Below are positions 15,686 through 24,805 of a stretch of DNA of 64,000 nt, piece after piece; within the stretch, counting starts at the first letter, position 1; the number at the start of each line of letters is the position of its first letter. A program made the translations under genes and the position numbers. The notes under the pieces were generated by a model. The model saw nothing but the letters and a program-made list of their open reading frames with translations, was not told where the DNA came from and made no database searches. The stretch is taken from contig CAYJIH010000001.1 of the NCBI GenBank assembly GCA_964370195.1, positions 112,410-176,409 of the forward strand, read 5' to 3'. Origin of the DNA: JAAYCI01 sp964370195. Lineage in GTDB: Bacteria; Bacillota; Clostridia; Oscillospirales; Ruminococcaceae.

Positions 15686-15766
15686 GGCGTACAAATTGTA
15701 ATATTCAGCCAAAATTTCCGCCTGCCGGCGAAAAGGCGGGCAAACGAGTAAAGGAGAGCAGACAAC

Positions 15767-16120
15767 ATGGCACGTATTAAAGGCGCCACCATGACGCGCA
15801 AAAGAAGGAAAAAAACCCTAAAGCTAGCCAAGGGATATTATGGTAGCAAATCGAAACATTTTAAAATGGCAAAACAGCAGGTGATGAAAAGCGGTAACTA
15901 CGCATTCATCGGCCGCAAACAGAAAAAACGTGATTTCCGTCGTTTGTGGATTACCCGCATCAGTGCTGCATGCCGTGCAGAGGGAATGAACTATTCCAGC
16001 TTCATGAATGGGCTGAAAAAATCTGGCATTGAGCTGAACCGCAAAATGTTAAGCGAAATGGCTATCCATGATGCAGAGAGCTTCCGTGCTTTGGTACAAA
16101 AGGCCAAAGACGCCAATTAA
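15767..16120 (+). CDS. rplT: 50S ribosomal protein L20
   Basis: The 117-residue protein is full-length L20: KGATMTRKRRKKTLKLAKGY in the extended N-terminal tail and KQKKRDFRRLWITRISAACR at the start of the globular domain. L20 nucleates early 50S assembly by binding 23S rRNA and, in Firmicutes, represses its own operon through the leader. The 81-base gap after rpmI carries a short CCGCC/GGCGG hairpin. A terminator follows 18 bases after the stop, so the operon ends here. Confidence 0.97.
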   Translation: MARIKGATMTRKRRKKTLKLAKGYYGSKSKHFKMAKQQVMKSGNYAFIGRKQKKRDFRRLWITRISAACRAEGMNYSSFMNGLKKSGIELNRKMLSEMAIHDAESFRALVQKAKDAN

Positions 16121-16138
16121 CTGGCGGGCATTGCCCGC

Positions 16139-16172
16139 GCACCCGCGCTTTTGTGTGGGTGCTTCGTGTTTT
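16139..16172 (+). terminator. Terminator of the infC operon
   Basis: GCACCCGC (16139-16146) pairs with GTGGGTGC (16155-16162) and is followed by TTCGTGTTTT. A smaller GCGGGC/GCCCGC hairpin (16124-16138) directly precedes it. Confidence 0.75.
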
Positions 16173-16368
16173 AAAGTAAAATGAAAAGGCACCATACGAT
16201 CTTGCAATAAAAGAATGGATGGCGTACAAGCGATTTTGTTTTGATACAGAAAAGCTGAAAAAATTCCATCTGCATCCGATTTGATGGCATAGCCTGTGGG
16301 CGAAACAATCAAGGGGTTTGCGGTAATTATGGCAGGTTCGCATAAGCTTGTGCAACGGAGGCCACAGC

Positions 16369-17142
16369 GTGGAACACATCACAAGCCGAGAAAATGATAA
16401 GGTGAAATATGTCCGGCGTCTTGCGATGTCGGGCCGTTTTCGCGTACAAGAAGGCCTGTTTTTTGCAGAGGGGAAACGCCTTTGCATGGATTTGGCTGAA
16501 AGTGCCCCACCTGTGCTTGTGTTATGCACAGAAAAATTATTGAGTGAGCAACCACAGCTGGCCACATTGGGGGCCGAGTGTATTACAATTGGCGAAAGTG
16601 TGGCAGAAAAAATAGCAGAAACACGCACGCCGCAAGGGTTGTTTTGTTTGTTCCCGTTGCCAATGCAGGAAAACAGCTGCCTGCAAGCGGAACAAGGGCT
16701 GGTGTTGTGCGAAAATGTGCAGGACCCGAGCAATGTGGGGGCTGTTTTGCGCAGCGCCGCAGCGTTTGGGTATGGTGGTGTGGTTCTTTGTGGGGGGGCC
16801 GATGCGTTTTCCCCGCGTGCCCTGCGTGCTTCCATGGGGGCTGTTTTACGCATGCCTGTGCATAGTTTTCAAACTTTGGAAGAAGCAGTTCAAGCGTTGC
16901 AAGGTAACGGGCTGCGCTTTTATGCAGCGGCAGGTGGTGGAAAAGTTCTTTCGCAAGAAGAGCGAATGGCAGAGGAGCCATTTGTTTTGATGGTTGGAAA
17001 CGAGGGAAGCGGTTTGTCTCAAAAAGCGATGGAACTTGCGGATGAGACGGTGTGCATTCCCATGCATCGGGGCGTAGAAAGTTTAAACGCGGCGGTGGCA
17101 GCATCTGTGCTGATGTTTGCATTTAAGCAAAACCGACAGTGA
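16369..17142 (+). CDS. TrmH/SpoU-family RNA 2'-O-methyltransferase
   Basis: The 257-residue protein has the N-terminal substrate-binding domain (RVQEGLFFAEGKRLCMDL near residue 30) and the SPOUT knot domain with its three motifs: ENVQDPSNVGAVLRSAAAFG (motif 1), VLMVGNEGSGLSQ (motif 2) and IPMHRGVESLNAAVAASV (motif 3, residues that form the SAM-binding knot). It methylates a ribose in rRNA or tRNA; the target is not determinable from sequence. Start GTG 16369 follows ACGGAGG with seven-base spacing; an upstream TTG at 16348 precedes that ribosome-binding site and was rejected. It heads the run leading to dprA. Confidence 0.93.
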   Translation: MEHITSRENDKVKYVRRLAMSGRFRVQEGLFFAEGKRLCMDLAESAPPVLVLCTEKLLSEQPQLATLGAECITIGESVAEKIAETRTPQGLFCLFPLPMQENSCLQAEQGLVLCENVQDPSNVGAVLRSAAAFGYGGVVLCGGADAFSPRALRASMGAVLRMPVHSFQTLEEAVQALQGNGLRFYAAAGGGKVLSQEERMAEEPFVLMVGNEGSGLSQKAMELADETVCIPMHRGVESLNAAVAASVLMFAFKQNRQ

Positions 17143-17187
17143 AATGTGTGATAGACAGAAAGGTGACAAACGAAGGGAGGGTGCGCG

Positions 17188-19314
17188 ATGACAAAGGAAA
17201 GTTGGCTGTGGCTTGCAGGTGGGCTTGGCTATGGAGCTGTAAACACAAAGGAGTTATTGACAGCGTGTCCAACCGGGCCCAAAGGTGTGTTAAAAGAGCT
17301 TGGAGGCATTGCGCTGGATGAGGTATTAACGCAGAAACAGGCAGAAAAATTGGCGTCGACAGACCCGGCCGACTATGCGCTGATGTTAAGCCATGCGGAA
17401 GCACAAGGGATCCATGTCCTTCCCATTAACGACACAAATTACCCAAGGCAGCTTTATAACATAACAAACCCGCCTCTTGTTTTATTTGCAAAAGGGGACA
17501 TCACTTTGCTGAACGACCAGCTTAGCGTGGGTATGGTGGGCGCACGAAAGCCATCTGGTTATGGTGTGGAAGCCATGCGAAACATTGGGCGTGGGGTGGC
17601 ACTGGGTGGCGCCATTATTGTAAGTGGTTTGGCAGCCGGGTTAGACAGTGAGGCCCATAAGGCAGCGCTGGCTGTGAACGGGCCCACCATTGCATGCATC
17701 GCCTTTGGGCATAACAGTTGTTACCCTTCTCAAAATAGAAAATTGATGGAGCTTGTTGAGCAATATGGCGTGGTGGTGAGTGAATATCCACCCAATCAAA
17801 AACCGGAAAAAGCCTTTTTCTTGCATAGAAACAGGTTGATTGCAGGCCTTTCCCATGCGCTTGTGGTGGCAGAGGCACGAAAGCATTCCGGTACAATGAG
17901 TACAGTGAATTTTGCCACAGAGTATGGGCGAGATGTGTTTGCTGTGCCGGGAAGTGTGTTTTCGGAACTTTCCGGTGGAACGAACGCAATGATACGCGAA
18001 GGTGCTTATTTAGCGGCCTGTGCTGCCGATATTATGTCTTTGTACGGAATAGAGTTGCCGGAGGAAGACTTAAGCAAACTGGCGGCAAAACAAGCAAAAG
18101 AGGGAAAACCTGTGGCGGCGCCGCTTACAAATACCACAAGGGTGGCAAGCAGTGCAGTGGGCGAGCAAACATTGCTGGAAGCGATACAAGGGCGTCTTTC
18201 ACAGGATGCGCAGACGGGGGAAGAGCGTGTGAGCCGCGGGGCTGCAATTGACGCTTTTCGTCGTTTGCAGCAGGATATACCGGTCAATGCCGTGGGCGAT
18301 GGAAGTGAGCGAAACCGCGCGCTGGAAGAGATGGTGGCCGCGGTAAGCGATGACGTGGTGATTCAAAAAAGGCCAAACACGGAGCGCAGTGCACAGCGCT
18401 TGGCCTGGGAAAAACAACTGGAAGAGCCAAAAGGCCGACAAACAGATAAAGTGAAGCCATTTAACTGGGACGGTGTAGAGCGGTTGTCTCGGGAAGATTT
18501 ACAAAAAAGCGATGAGGCATTAGAGAAGCAGGCGCGGCATAGCCGCGTGCCACAGCCGCCATATTATCGGCCTGCAATGGCACAAACGCAAGCAGCTTCG
18601 CCAATGACGATGCCTTCTGTTATCAGGCCACAGGTACCAGCTTCGCCACAGCCAATTTCACCGCAAAGGCCGGTGCCAACTTCACCGCAGTTGTCGGTGC
18701 CAATTTCGCCACAGCCGCAGGCAAATAACGGGGCGCCGTTTGCACAGTCGCAAGAGCAAACAGGGCAAAGGCCCTATGTTGTGAAAGAAGTGGTGGTGGG
18801 TGCGCCGGCACAAATGGTGCAAAACGAAAAGCCGGCAAAAACCCAGGCGGCAACCCAAAAAGAGCGCGTGGTAAAGCAATCTGGTGGCATTTTGGCTGGG
18901 GCACGGATGCAAAATAGTGAAAGCACGGCGCTTTCCGGCCGTTTGCGCACCATGCAAAAACCGGCAGATGAGCGTGTGCACACACAAAGTATCAAACAAG
19001 ACGGATTTATGAAAAAACCGGAAAGTGCGCCCCTTGCGCAGGAAGCGGCAAAGCCGAGGCACACGGCTGCCGAGCAGGTAATGGGGCTACAAAATGAGCC
19101 AGATATGCCGCGTAGTGAAGAGGATCTTTTACAAACAGTGAGTAAGGCTGCGAGGGCTGCCTTTAGCAAGTTGAGTATAAACCCACGTGGGCTGGCACAA
19201 ATTGCCGAAGAAAGTGGCCTAAGTTCGGGCGAGGCAATGGCAGCGTTGACAGAACTGGAACTTGCAGGCCTTTCACGGCAGTTGCCGGGGCGGCAGTTCA
19301 CCATTGTGCATTGA
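17188..19314 (+). CDS. dprA: DNA-processing protein DprA with very long disordered insert
   Basis: The 708-residue protein is about twice the usual DprA length. An N-terminal helical domain (to about 65) precedes the Rossmann-like DprA core (about 90-290) with VGARKPSGYGVEAM, IVSGLAAGLDSEAHKAAL, HRNRLIAGLSHALVVAEA and ATEYGRDVFAVPGS. From about 300 to 640 lies a low-complexity region rich in Pro, Gln, Ser and Ala (repeats of the type SPQP). The last 65 residues form the winged-helix DprA_WH domain (INPRGLAQIAEESGLSSGEA). DprA loads RecA onto incoming single-stranded DNA in transformation. The order SpoU, dprA, topA, trmFO is typical. The insert is in frame and has no stop or frameshift. Confidence 0.93.
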   Translation: MTKESWLWLAGGLGYGAVNTKELLTACPTGPKGVLKELGGIALDEVLTQKQAEKLASTDPADYALMLSHAEAQGIHVLPINDTNYPRQLYNITNPPLVLFAKGDITLLNDQLSVGMVGARKPSGYGVEAMRNIGRGVALGGAIIVSGLAAGLDSEAHKAALAVNGPTIACIAFGHNSCYPSQNRKLMELVEQYGVVVSEYPPNQKPEKAFFLHRNRLIAGLSHALVVAEARKHSGTMSTVNFATEYGRDVFAVPGSVFSELSGGTNAMIREGAYLAACAADIMSLYGIELPEEDLSKLAAKQAKEGKPVAAPLTNTTRVASSAVGEQTLLEAIQGRLSQDAQTGEERVSRGAAIDAFRRLQQDIPVNAVGDGSERNRALEEMVAAVSDDVVIQKRPNTERSAQRLAWEKQLEEPKGRQTDKVKPFNWDGVERLSREDLQKSDEALEKQARHSRVPQPPYYRPAMAQTQAASPMTMPSVIRPQVPASPQPISPQRPVPTSPQLSVPISPQPQANNGAPFAQSQEQTGQRPYVVKEVVVGAPAQMVQNEKPAKTQAATQKERVVKQSGGILAGARMQNSESTALSGRLRTMQKPADERVHTQSIKQDGFMKKPESAPLAQEAAKPRHTAAEQVMGLQNEPDMPRSEEDLLQTVSKAARAAFSKLSINPRGLAQIAEESGLSSGEAMAALTELELAGLSRQLPGRQFTIVH

Positions 19315-19403
19315 TTGCAAGTGGGTTTGGATAGAAACAGAAGACCCCCTGCATGTCTTTTGAGTGAAAAATTCCGCAGAAACAGATAAGAATGAGGTAA
19401 TGT

Positions 19404-21530
19404 ATGTCGACACTTGTAATTGTGGAGTCACCGGCCAAAGCAAAAACCATTCGAAAATATCTTGGCGAAGGATATGAAGTGACAGCATCGAATGGGCATA
19501 TTCGAGATTTACCGCCAAACCAGCTGGGTATCGATGTGGAGCACGATTTTAAGCCACGCTATTTTAATATAAAAGGCAAGGATAAACTTGTAAAAGAGCT
19601 AAAAGCAATCGCAAAGGGCAGTGAACACATTTTACTGGCAACTGACCCGGACCGTGAAGGTGAAGCCATCAGTTGGCATCTTGCGCAAATTTTGGGTGTG
19701 GATGTTGCGGCAAACAACCGCGTTACGTTTGGTGAGATAACAAAAAAAGGCATTGAAGAGGGAATGGCAAACCCACGCAGTATTGATGTGGATTTGTTTG
19801 ATGCCCAACAAGCGCGCCGTGTGCTGGACCGGCTGGTGGGCTATAAGTTGTCGCCTTTTTTGTGGAAAAAAGTGCGTAGAGGCCTGAGTGCCGGCCGTGT
19901 GCAAAGCGTGGCCGTGCGTTTGATTGTAGACAGAGAGCGCGAAATTGAAGCGTTTGTGCCTGTGGAATATTGGAATATTGATGCACACCTTAGCGGCGAG
20001 AGCAAGAAATTTATGGCACGCTTAAGTGCAGATGAAAATGGAAATAAAATAGAAGTGCACACGGAGGCCGAGGCCAGCGCTATAACCGAGGCTTTGCACG
20101 GGTGCGACTATATTGTGAAGAAGATAAAAAAAGGAAAACGCAAGCGTAGCCCATCTCCGCCGTTTATTACGTCAACATTGCAGCAGGAAGCCAGCCGCCG
20201 GTTTGGCTTTACCGGCACACGCACAATGCGCGCGGCGCAAACGCTGTATGAAGGTGTAGATATTGCCAATATGGGCACACTTGGCCTGATTACTTATATG
20301 AGGACAGACTCTCTTCGTATTTCCGATGAGGCTGTGGCACTTGCAAAAGAGTATATCAGCAGTGCATATAGCGAAAAATATGTCAACGAAAAAAAGCGTG
20401 TGTACAAAAGAAAAGGGGCGGCCAATGCGCAGGACGCGCATGAGGCAATTCGCCCAACAAACCCGGCAATCACACCGGAAATTGCCGAAAAGACATTGAG
20501 CGGAGACCAAGCAAAGTTATACCGTCTTATTTGGAGCCGCTTTATTGCAAGCCAGATGAGCGACTGCTTAATGGATACAGTGGCTGCCGATATTGCTGCA
20601 GGTAAGTATATATTCCATGCCAGCGGGTATACGGTTACATTTGATGGCTTTACCGTGCTTTATGAAGAAGCCACGGATGAAAAAGAGAAAAAAGAGAGTG
20701 CCCTGCCCAATTTGCAAGAGGGCATGCAAGTGAAGTTGCGCGAGCTGAAAGCAGATCAAAAGTTCACCCAGCCGCCTGCGCGTTACAACGAAGCTACGCT
20801 GATTCGTGCGCTGGAGGAGAACGGCATCGGCCGCCCGTCTACGTATGCGCCCATTATAACAACCGTGGTGGATAGAGGATATGTAGAACGACAAGACAAG
20901 CGCCTTAGCCCCACCTCACTTGGGCTTGTGGTGAATGATTTGTTGATGGAGCATTTTCCCAATATCGTAGATGTGAAGTTTTCGGCCGGCATGGAAACAG
21001 ATCTTGACAAGGTAGAGGATGGATCGGCCAATTGGGTGAAAGTGGTAGGCGGGTTTTACGAAGAGTTTGCACAAAGCCTCTCAAAAGCCGAAGCGGAGAT
21101 GGAGGGCATGAAAGTGGAAGTGCCCGTGGAAGAAAGCGATATCCCATGCGATAAATGTGGGCGTATGATGGTGATAAAAGTGGGGCGCTACGGAAAATTT
21201 TTGGCGTGCCCCGGTTTTCCGGAATGCCGAAATACAAAGCAAATTGTGCAAGAAATGCCGGGCAAGTGCCCAAAAGATGGCGGCAAAATTTTGCTACGCA
21301 CTTCCAGTAAAAAACGCATATTCTACGGCTGTGCCAATTATCCCAATTGCGACTTTATGACGTGGGATGAGCCAACGGCAGAGCTTTGCCCACAGTGCAG
21401 TGGAACATTGTTTAAAAAAGGTGGAAAAAAAGGCACGCTGCGCTGCTTAAAAGAAGACTGTGGATATAGCCGCAGTGTGGAAGAAGTGCCGGGAAAGGCA
21501 CCGGAAAAACAGCCTGAAAACAGCAAATAG
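19404..21530 (+). CDS. topA: DNA topoisomerase I (type IA)
   Basis: The 708-residue enzyme relaxes negative supercoils. The TOPRIM domain starts at the N-terminus (LVIVESPAKAKTIRKYLG) with the metal motif DPDREGEAIS, and the catalytic tyrosine is in GLITYMRTDSLRIS. The second strand-passage domain follows, then three C-terminal zinc ribbons: CDKCGRMM...CPGFPEC, CPKDGG...CANYPNC and CPQCSG...CLKEDC. Length is normal. ATG 19404 follows GAGG. The gene is followed by trmFO after 55 bases, a conserved order in Firmicutes. Confidence 0.97.
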   Translation: MSTLVIVESPAKAKTIRKYLGEGYEVTASNGHIRDLPPNQLGIDVEHDFKPRYFNIKGKDKLVKELKAIAKGSEHILLATDPDREGEAISWHLAQILGVDVAANNRVTFGEITKKGIEEGMANPRSIDVDLFDAQQARRVLDRLVGYKLSPFLWKKVRRGLSAGRVQSVAVRLIVDREREIEAFVPVEYWNIDAHLSGESKKFMARLSADENGNKIEVHTEAEASAITEALHGCDYIVKKIKKGKRKRSPSPPFITSTLQQEASRRFGFTGTRTMRAAQTLYEGVDIANMGTLGLITYMRTDSLRISDEAVALAKEYISSAYSEKYVNEKKRVYKRKGAANAQDAHEAIRPTNPAITPEIAEKTLSGDQAKLYRLIWSRFIASQMSDCLMDTVAADIAAGKYIFHASGYTVTFDGFTVLYEEATDEKEKKESALPNLQEGMQVKLRELKADQKFTQPPARYNEATLIRALEENGIGRPSTYAPIITTVVDRGYVERQDKRLSPTSLGLVVNDLLMEHFPNIVDVKFSAGMETDLDKVEDGSANWVKVVGGFYEEFAQSLSKAEAEMEGMKVEVPVEESDIPCDKCGRMMVIKVGRYGKFLACPGFPECRNTKQIVQEMPGKCPKDGGKILLRTSSKKRIFYGCANYPNCDFMTWDEPTAELCPQCSGTLFKKGGKKGTLRCLKEDCGYSRSVEEVPGKAPEKQPENSK

Positions 21531-21585
21531 GAAGCACTGTTTACGCAGCTGCTATCAGCAAGAGTGCCCGGTGGAAAGGATGCGC

Positions 21586-22938
21586 ATGGAAGAAAAACAT
21601 CAAAGGACAGTGCATGTGGTGGGTGGCGGCCTTGCCGGGTGCGAAGCGGCGCTGTGGCTGGCAAAACATAAGGTGCCTGTGGTGCTGTATGAGCAAAAAC
21701 CATACAAAAAAAGCCCTGCACATAGCAGCGAACATTTGGCGGAACTTGTTTGTTCAAATTCTTTAAAGGCCGAGCGCCTTGCGTCGGCAGCGGGGCTTTT
21801 AAAAGAGGAAATGCGCCGTTTAGGCAGCCGGTTGTTGGCTGTGGCAGAAGATTGCCGTGTGCCGGCCGGCGGGGCTTTGGCGGTGGACCGAGAACAATTT
21901 GCAAACGGTGTAACAGCACTTGTGCAGCAAGAAACGCAGATCCAACTTGTGCATGAGGAAGTGACAAACCTTACGCCGCTTTTGGAACAAGGAGATGTGC
22001 TGGTATGCTCAGGCCCATTAACGAGCGGGGCCTTGGCCGATGACATTGCGCAGCGCTGCGGTGAAAAATCATTGCATTTTTATGATGCGGCAGCCCCCAT
22101 TGTGGCCGCAGATTCTATTGATTATACAAAGGTGTTTGCCGCGGCTCGCTATGGGCGTGGCGAGGCCGATTATTTAAATTGCCCGTTTGATAAAGCGGGA
22201 TATGAAGCGTTTTACGAGGCGCTTATTGCAGCAGAGCGTGCGCCTTTGCACGAGTTTGAAAAGGAAGTTCCTGTGTATGAAGGGTGCATGCCGGTGGAAG
22301 TGATGGCTCGCCGCGGGCCAGACACTTTGCGCTATGGGCCGCTTCGTCCGGTGGGCCTTACAGACCCGGCCACAGGGCATAGGCCATACGGTGTGGTGCA
22401 ACTGCGAAAGGAAAATACGAAGGCGAGTTTATACAACCTTGTGGGTTTTCAAACAAACTTAAAGTTTTCGGAGCAAAAGCGCGTGTTTGGCATGATTCCC
22501 GGTTTGGAGCAGGCAGATTTTATGCGTTACGGTGTGATGCATCGCAACAGTTTTATCAATGCGCCTGCGTTGCTATGTGAAAACATGAGTTTGAAAACGC
22601 AAAGAAACCTTTTCTTTGCCGGGCAAATTACGGGCGTGGAAGGATACATGGAAAGCGCGGCAAGTGGCCTGTTGGCAGCTCGTGGCATTTTGGCCAAACG
22701 GCAGGGGAAAACACAGCCACTTTTGCCACAAGAGACAATGTGCGGTGCACTGCAGCGGCACCTCTTTACGACGAATACCAATTATCAGCCGATGGGGGCC
22801 AATATGGGGTTGCTTCCGCCCTTGCCAGAGCGCGTGAAGGGAAAACAGCAGCGATATGAAGTTCTGGCCATGCGGGCACTTTCTCAACTAGAGGAGTGGA
22901 TGCAACATCATGAGGATGAAAATGCGCCGGTAGAATAG
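21586..22938 (+). CDS. trmFO: Methylenetetrahydrofolate-tRNA (uracil-5)-methyltransferase
   Basis: The 450-residue flavoprotein makes m5U54 in the tRNA T loop using methylene-THF and reduced FAD. The dinucleotide fold is at the N-terminus (VHVVGGGLAGCEAALWL), followed by LVCSNSLKAERLASAAGLLK and PAGGALAVDREQFA. The C-terminal half has MPVEVMARRGPDTLRYGPL, YGVVQLRKENTKASLYNLVG and AGQITGVEGYMESAASGL, the family signatures. ATG 21586 was chosen because GGAAAGG is correctly spaced for it and touches ATG 21580. It uses the one-carbon unit made by the FolD pathway. Many bacteria use SAM-dependent TrmA instead. Confidence 0.95.
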   Translation: MEEKHQRTVHVVGGGLAGCEAALWLAKHKVPVVLYEQKPYKKSPAHSSEHLAELVCSNSLKAERLASAAGLLKEEMRRLGSRLLAVAEDCRVPAGGALAVDREQFANGVTALVQQETQIQLVHEEVTNLTPLLEQGDVLVCSGPLTSGALADDIAQRCGEKSLHFYDAAAPIVAADSIDYTKVFAAARYGRGEADYLNCPFDKAGYEAFYEALIAAERAPLHEFEKEVPVYEGCMPVEVMARRGPDTLRYGPLRPVGLTDPATGHRPYGVVQLRKENTKASLYNLVGFQTNLKFSEQKRVFGMIPGLEQADFMRYGVMHRNSFINAPALLCENMSLKTQRNLFFAGQITGVEGYMESAASGLLAARGILAKRQGKTQPLLPQETMCGALQRHLFTTNTNYQPMGANMGLLPPLPERVKGKQQRYEVLAMRALSQLEEWMQHHEDENAPVE

Positions 22939-23012
22939 GGCTTATAAATACTACGGATAGAAATACAAAATAGATACGATGAACCGGCTGTAAAGGCGGA
23001 AAGGAAAACACG

Positions 23013-24017
23013 ATGAAAATTATTATCGATGCCATGGGAGGCGATTTGGCGCCACAAGAACCGTTAAAAGGGGCAGCGCAAGCTGTGCAGGAACTTGGTG
23101 TTGAAGTGATTGCCGTGGGTGATGTGGATAAAATGCAAGCTGTGATGCGCGAAGAAGCGATATCGGCAGAGGGCATTGAACTTGTTCATGCCAGCGAAGT
23201 GATTGGCATGGATGAAGAGGCAACAGATGTTTTGAAAAAGAGGCCGGATTCATCGTTGGCTGTAGCATGCCGTTTGCTGAAAGAGCAACGTGGCGAGGCG
23301 CTTGTTTCGGCCGGCAGCACGGGTGCACTTCTTGTGGGGGGCACCTTGCTTGTGGGGCGTATTAAAGGCATAAAGCGCCCTGCCATTGCCACTGTGCTTC
23401 CCGGGCTTGAAAAACCGTGGTTGCTTGTGGACTGTGGTGCCAATGCAGAGTGCAGGGCCGAGATGCTTGTGCAGTTTGCGGCCATGGGGGCGGCATACCA
23501 AGAGCGTGTGATGGGTGTGGAAAACCCCGGTGTGGCACTGGCAAACAACGGAAGTGAAGAGACAAAGGGCACAGCACTGCAACTGGAAGCGTATAGCATG
23601 CTGAAAGCAAGTGGGCTGAATTTTATGGGGAACATCGAAGGGCGCGACATTCCGTATGGTAAGGCAGATGTTGTGGTGTGCGATGGTTTTACAGGCAATA
23701 TCATTTTAAAAGTGGTGGAAGGCCTTGCAAAGGTGTTCTCTTCGATGATGAAAGATATGTTTTATAAGAATGCAAAAACAAAGGTGGCCGGCGCTATGCT
23801 AAAGCCGGAACTTGCTGAATTCAAAAAGAAATTTGATTATAAAGAGTACGGAGGGGCGCCTCTTTTGGGCATTCAATACCCGGTGTTAAAAGCCCATGGT
23901 TCTTCAGACGCAAAAGCGATAAAAAATGCCATTCGGCAGGCGAAAAATTGTGTGGAAAGCAAAGTGTCGGAAGCGATAGAACAGCATCTTGCCGCACAGA
24001 AGGAGAAAGCTGAATGA
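23013..24017 (+). CDS. plsX: Phosphate acyltransferase PlsX
   Basis: The 334-residue protein transfers fatty acyl groups from acyl carrier protein to phosphate, the first step of phosphatidic acid synthesis. The hallmarks are the N-terminal IIDAMGGDLAPQEPLKGA, LVSAGSTGALLVGG near residue 95, LVDCGANAECRAEMLVQFA near 138 and KADVVVCDGFTGNIILKVVEG near 215. Length is normal. Its stop overlaps the rnc start (ATGA). The usual Firmicute order plsX-(fabD-fabG)-acpP-rnc is shortened here because no acyl carrier protein gene separates the two. Confidence 0.96.
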   Translation: MKIIIDAMGGDLAPQEPLKGAAQAVQELGVEVIAVGDVDKMQAVMREEAISAEGIELVHASEVIGMDEEATDVLKKRPDSSLAVACRLLKEQRGEALVSAGSTGALLVGGTLLVGRIKGIKRPAIATVLPGLEKPWLLVDCGANAECRAEMLVQFAAMGAAYQERVMGVENPGVALANNGSEETKGTALQLEAYSMLKASGLNFMGNIEGRDIPYGKADVVVCDGFTGNIILKVVEGLAKVFSSMMKDMFYKNAKTKVAGAMLKPELAEFKKKFDYKEYGGAPLLGIQYPVLKAHGSSDAKAIKNAIRQAKNCVESKVSEAIEQHLAAQKEKAE

Positions 24018-24715
24018 GTGCACCGCAAAAGCCGGACTACCAATGCTTAGAAGAGGACATTGGTTATCAATTCAAAAACAAAAAACTTTTGGAAACTGCC
24101 TTAACACACACCTCTTATGCGAACGAAAGTAAGCGCGACATACAACATAACGAGCGACTGGAGTTTTTGGGAGATTCGGTGCTATCGATTGTGGTGGCGG
24201 AAAATCTGTTTCAAAAAAAACCGCCCTTGCCGGAAGGGGATTTAACGCGAAAGCGTGCGGCACTGGTGTGCGAGCAAGCGTTGAGCGGTTTTGCAAAACG
24301 GTTGAACCTTGGGCAATATCTGCGCCTTGGAAAAGGGGAAGATGCCACCGGTGGGCGCGGCAGGGCGTCTATTTTGTCGGATGCATTTGAAGCGTTGATA
24401 GCGGCTTTGTATTTGGATGGAGGCCTAGAGGTAGCAAGTGAATTTGTATTGCGTTTTGTAGAGAGTGGCCCTGTGGCAGGGGAAGATTATAAAACGCGTT
24501 TACAAGAAGTGGTGCAGCAAAACCAAGAGGAGCGTGTTCGTTATGTGGTTACAAGCGAAAGTGGGCCGGACCACGACAAACAGTTTCTTGTGGAAGTGCA
24601 GTTGAATTCCAATTGCATTGGAAAAGGCAGTGGGCACAGTAAAAAAATAGCAGAACAACAAGCGGCAAAAGAGGCTTTGGTGCTAATGGGGCTTGTAGAA
24701 GAAGACAAAGATTGA
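24014..24715 (+). CDS. rnc: Ribonuclease III
   Basis: The 233-residue protein cleaves double-stranded RNA in rRNA maturation and mRNA decay. The catalytic signature ERLEFLGDSVLSIVVAE (residues about 43-60) and the second acidic site SDAFEALIAALYLDGG (about 118-133) are intact, followed by a double-stranded RNA-binding domain from DYKTRLQEVVQQ to KKIAEQQAAKEAL. It overlaps plsX by four bases and precedes smc, as in many Firmicutes. Confidence 0.97.
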   Translation: MSAPQKPDYQCLEEDIGYQFKNKKLLETALTHTSYANESKRDIQHNERLEFLGDSVLSIVVAENLFQKKPPLPEGDLTRKRAALVCEQALSGFAKRLNLGQYLRLGKGEDATGGRGRASILSDAFEALIAALYLDGGLEVASEFVLRFVESGPVAGEDYKTRLQEVVQQNQEERVRYVVTSESGPDHDKQFLVEVQLNSNCIGKGSGHSKKIAEQQAAKEALVLMGLVEEDKD

Positions 24716-24805
24716 TGGATTGAAGTGGCGCCATCAACGTGGCGGAATGTGCTGCAAAAACAAAAGGTTACACACGGTTTTTGTTTGGAAAGGGAACATA
24801 GATAT

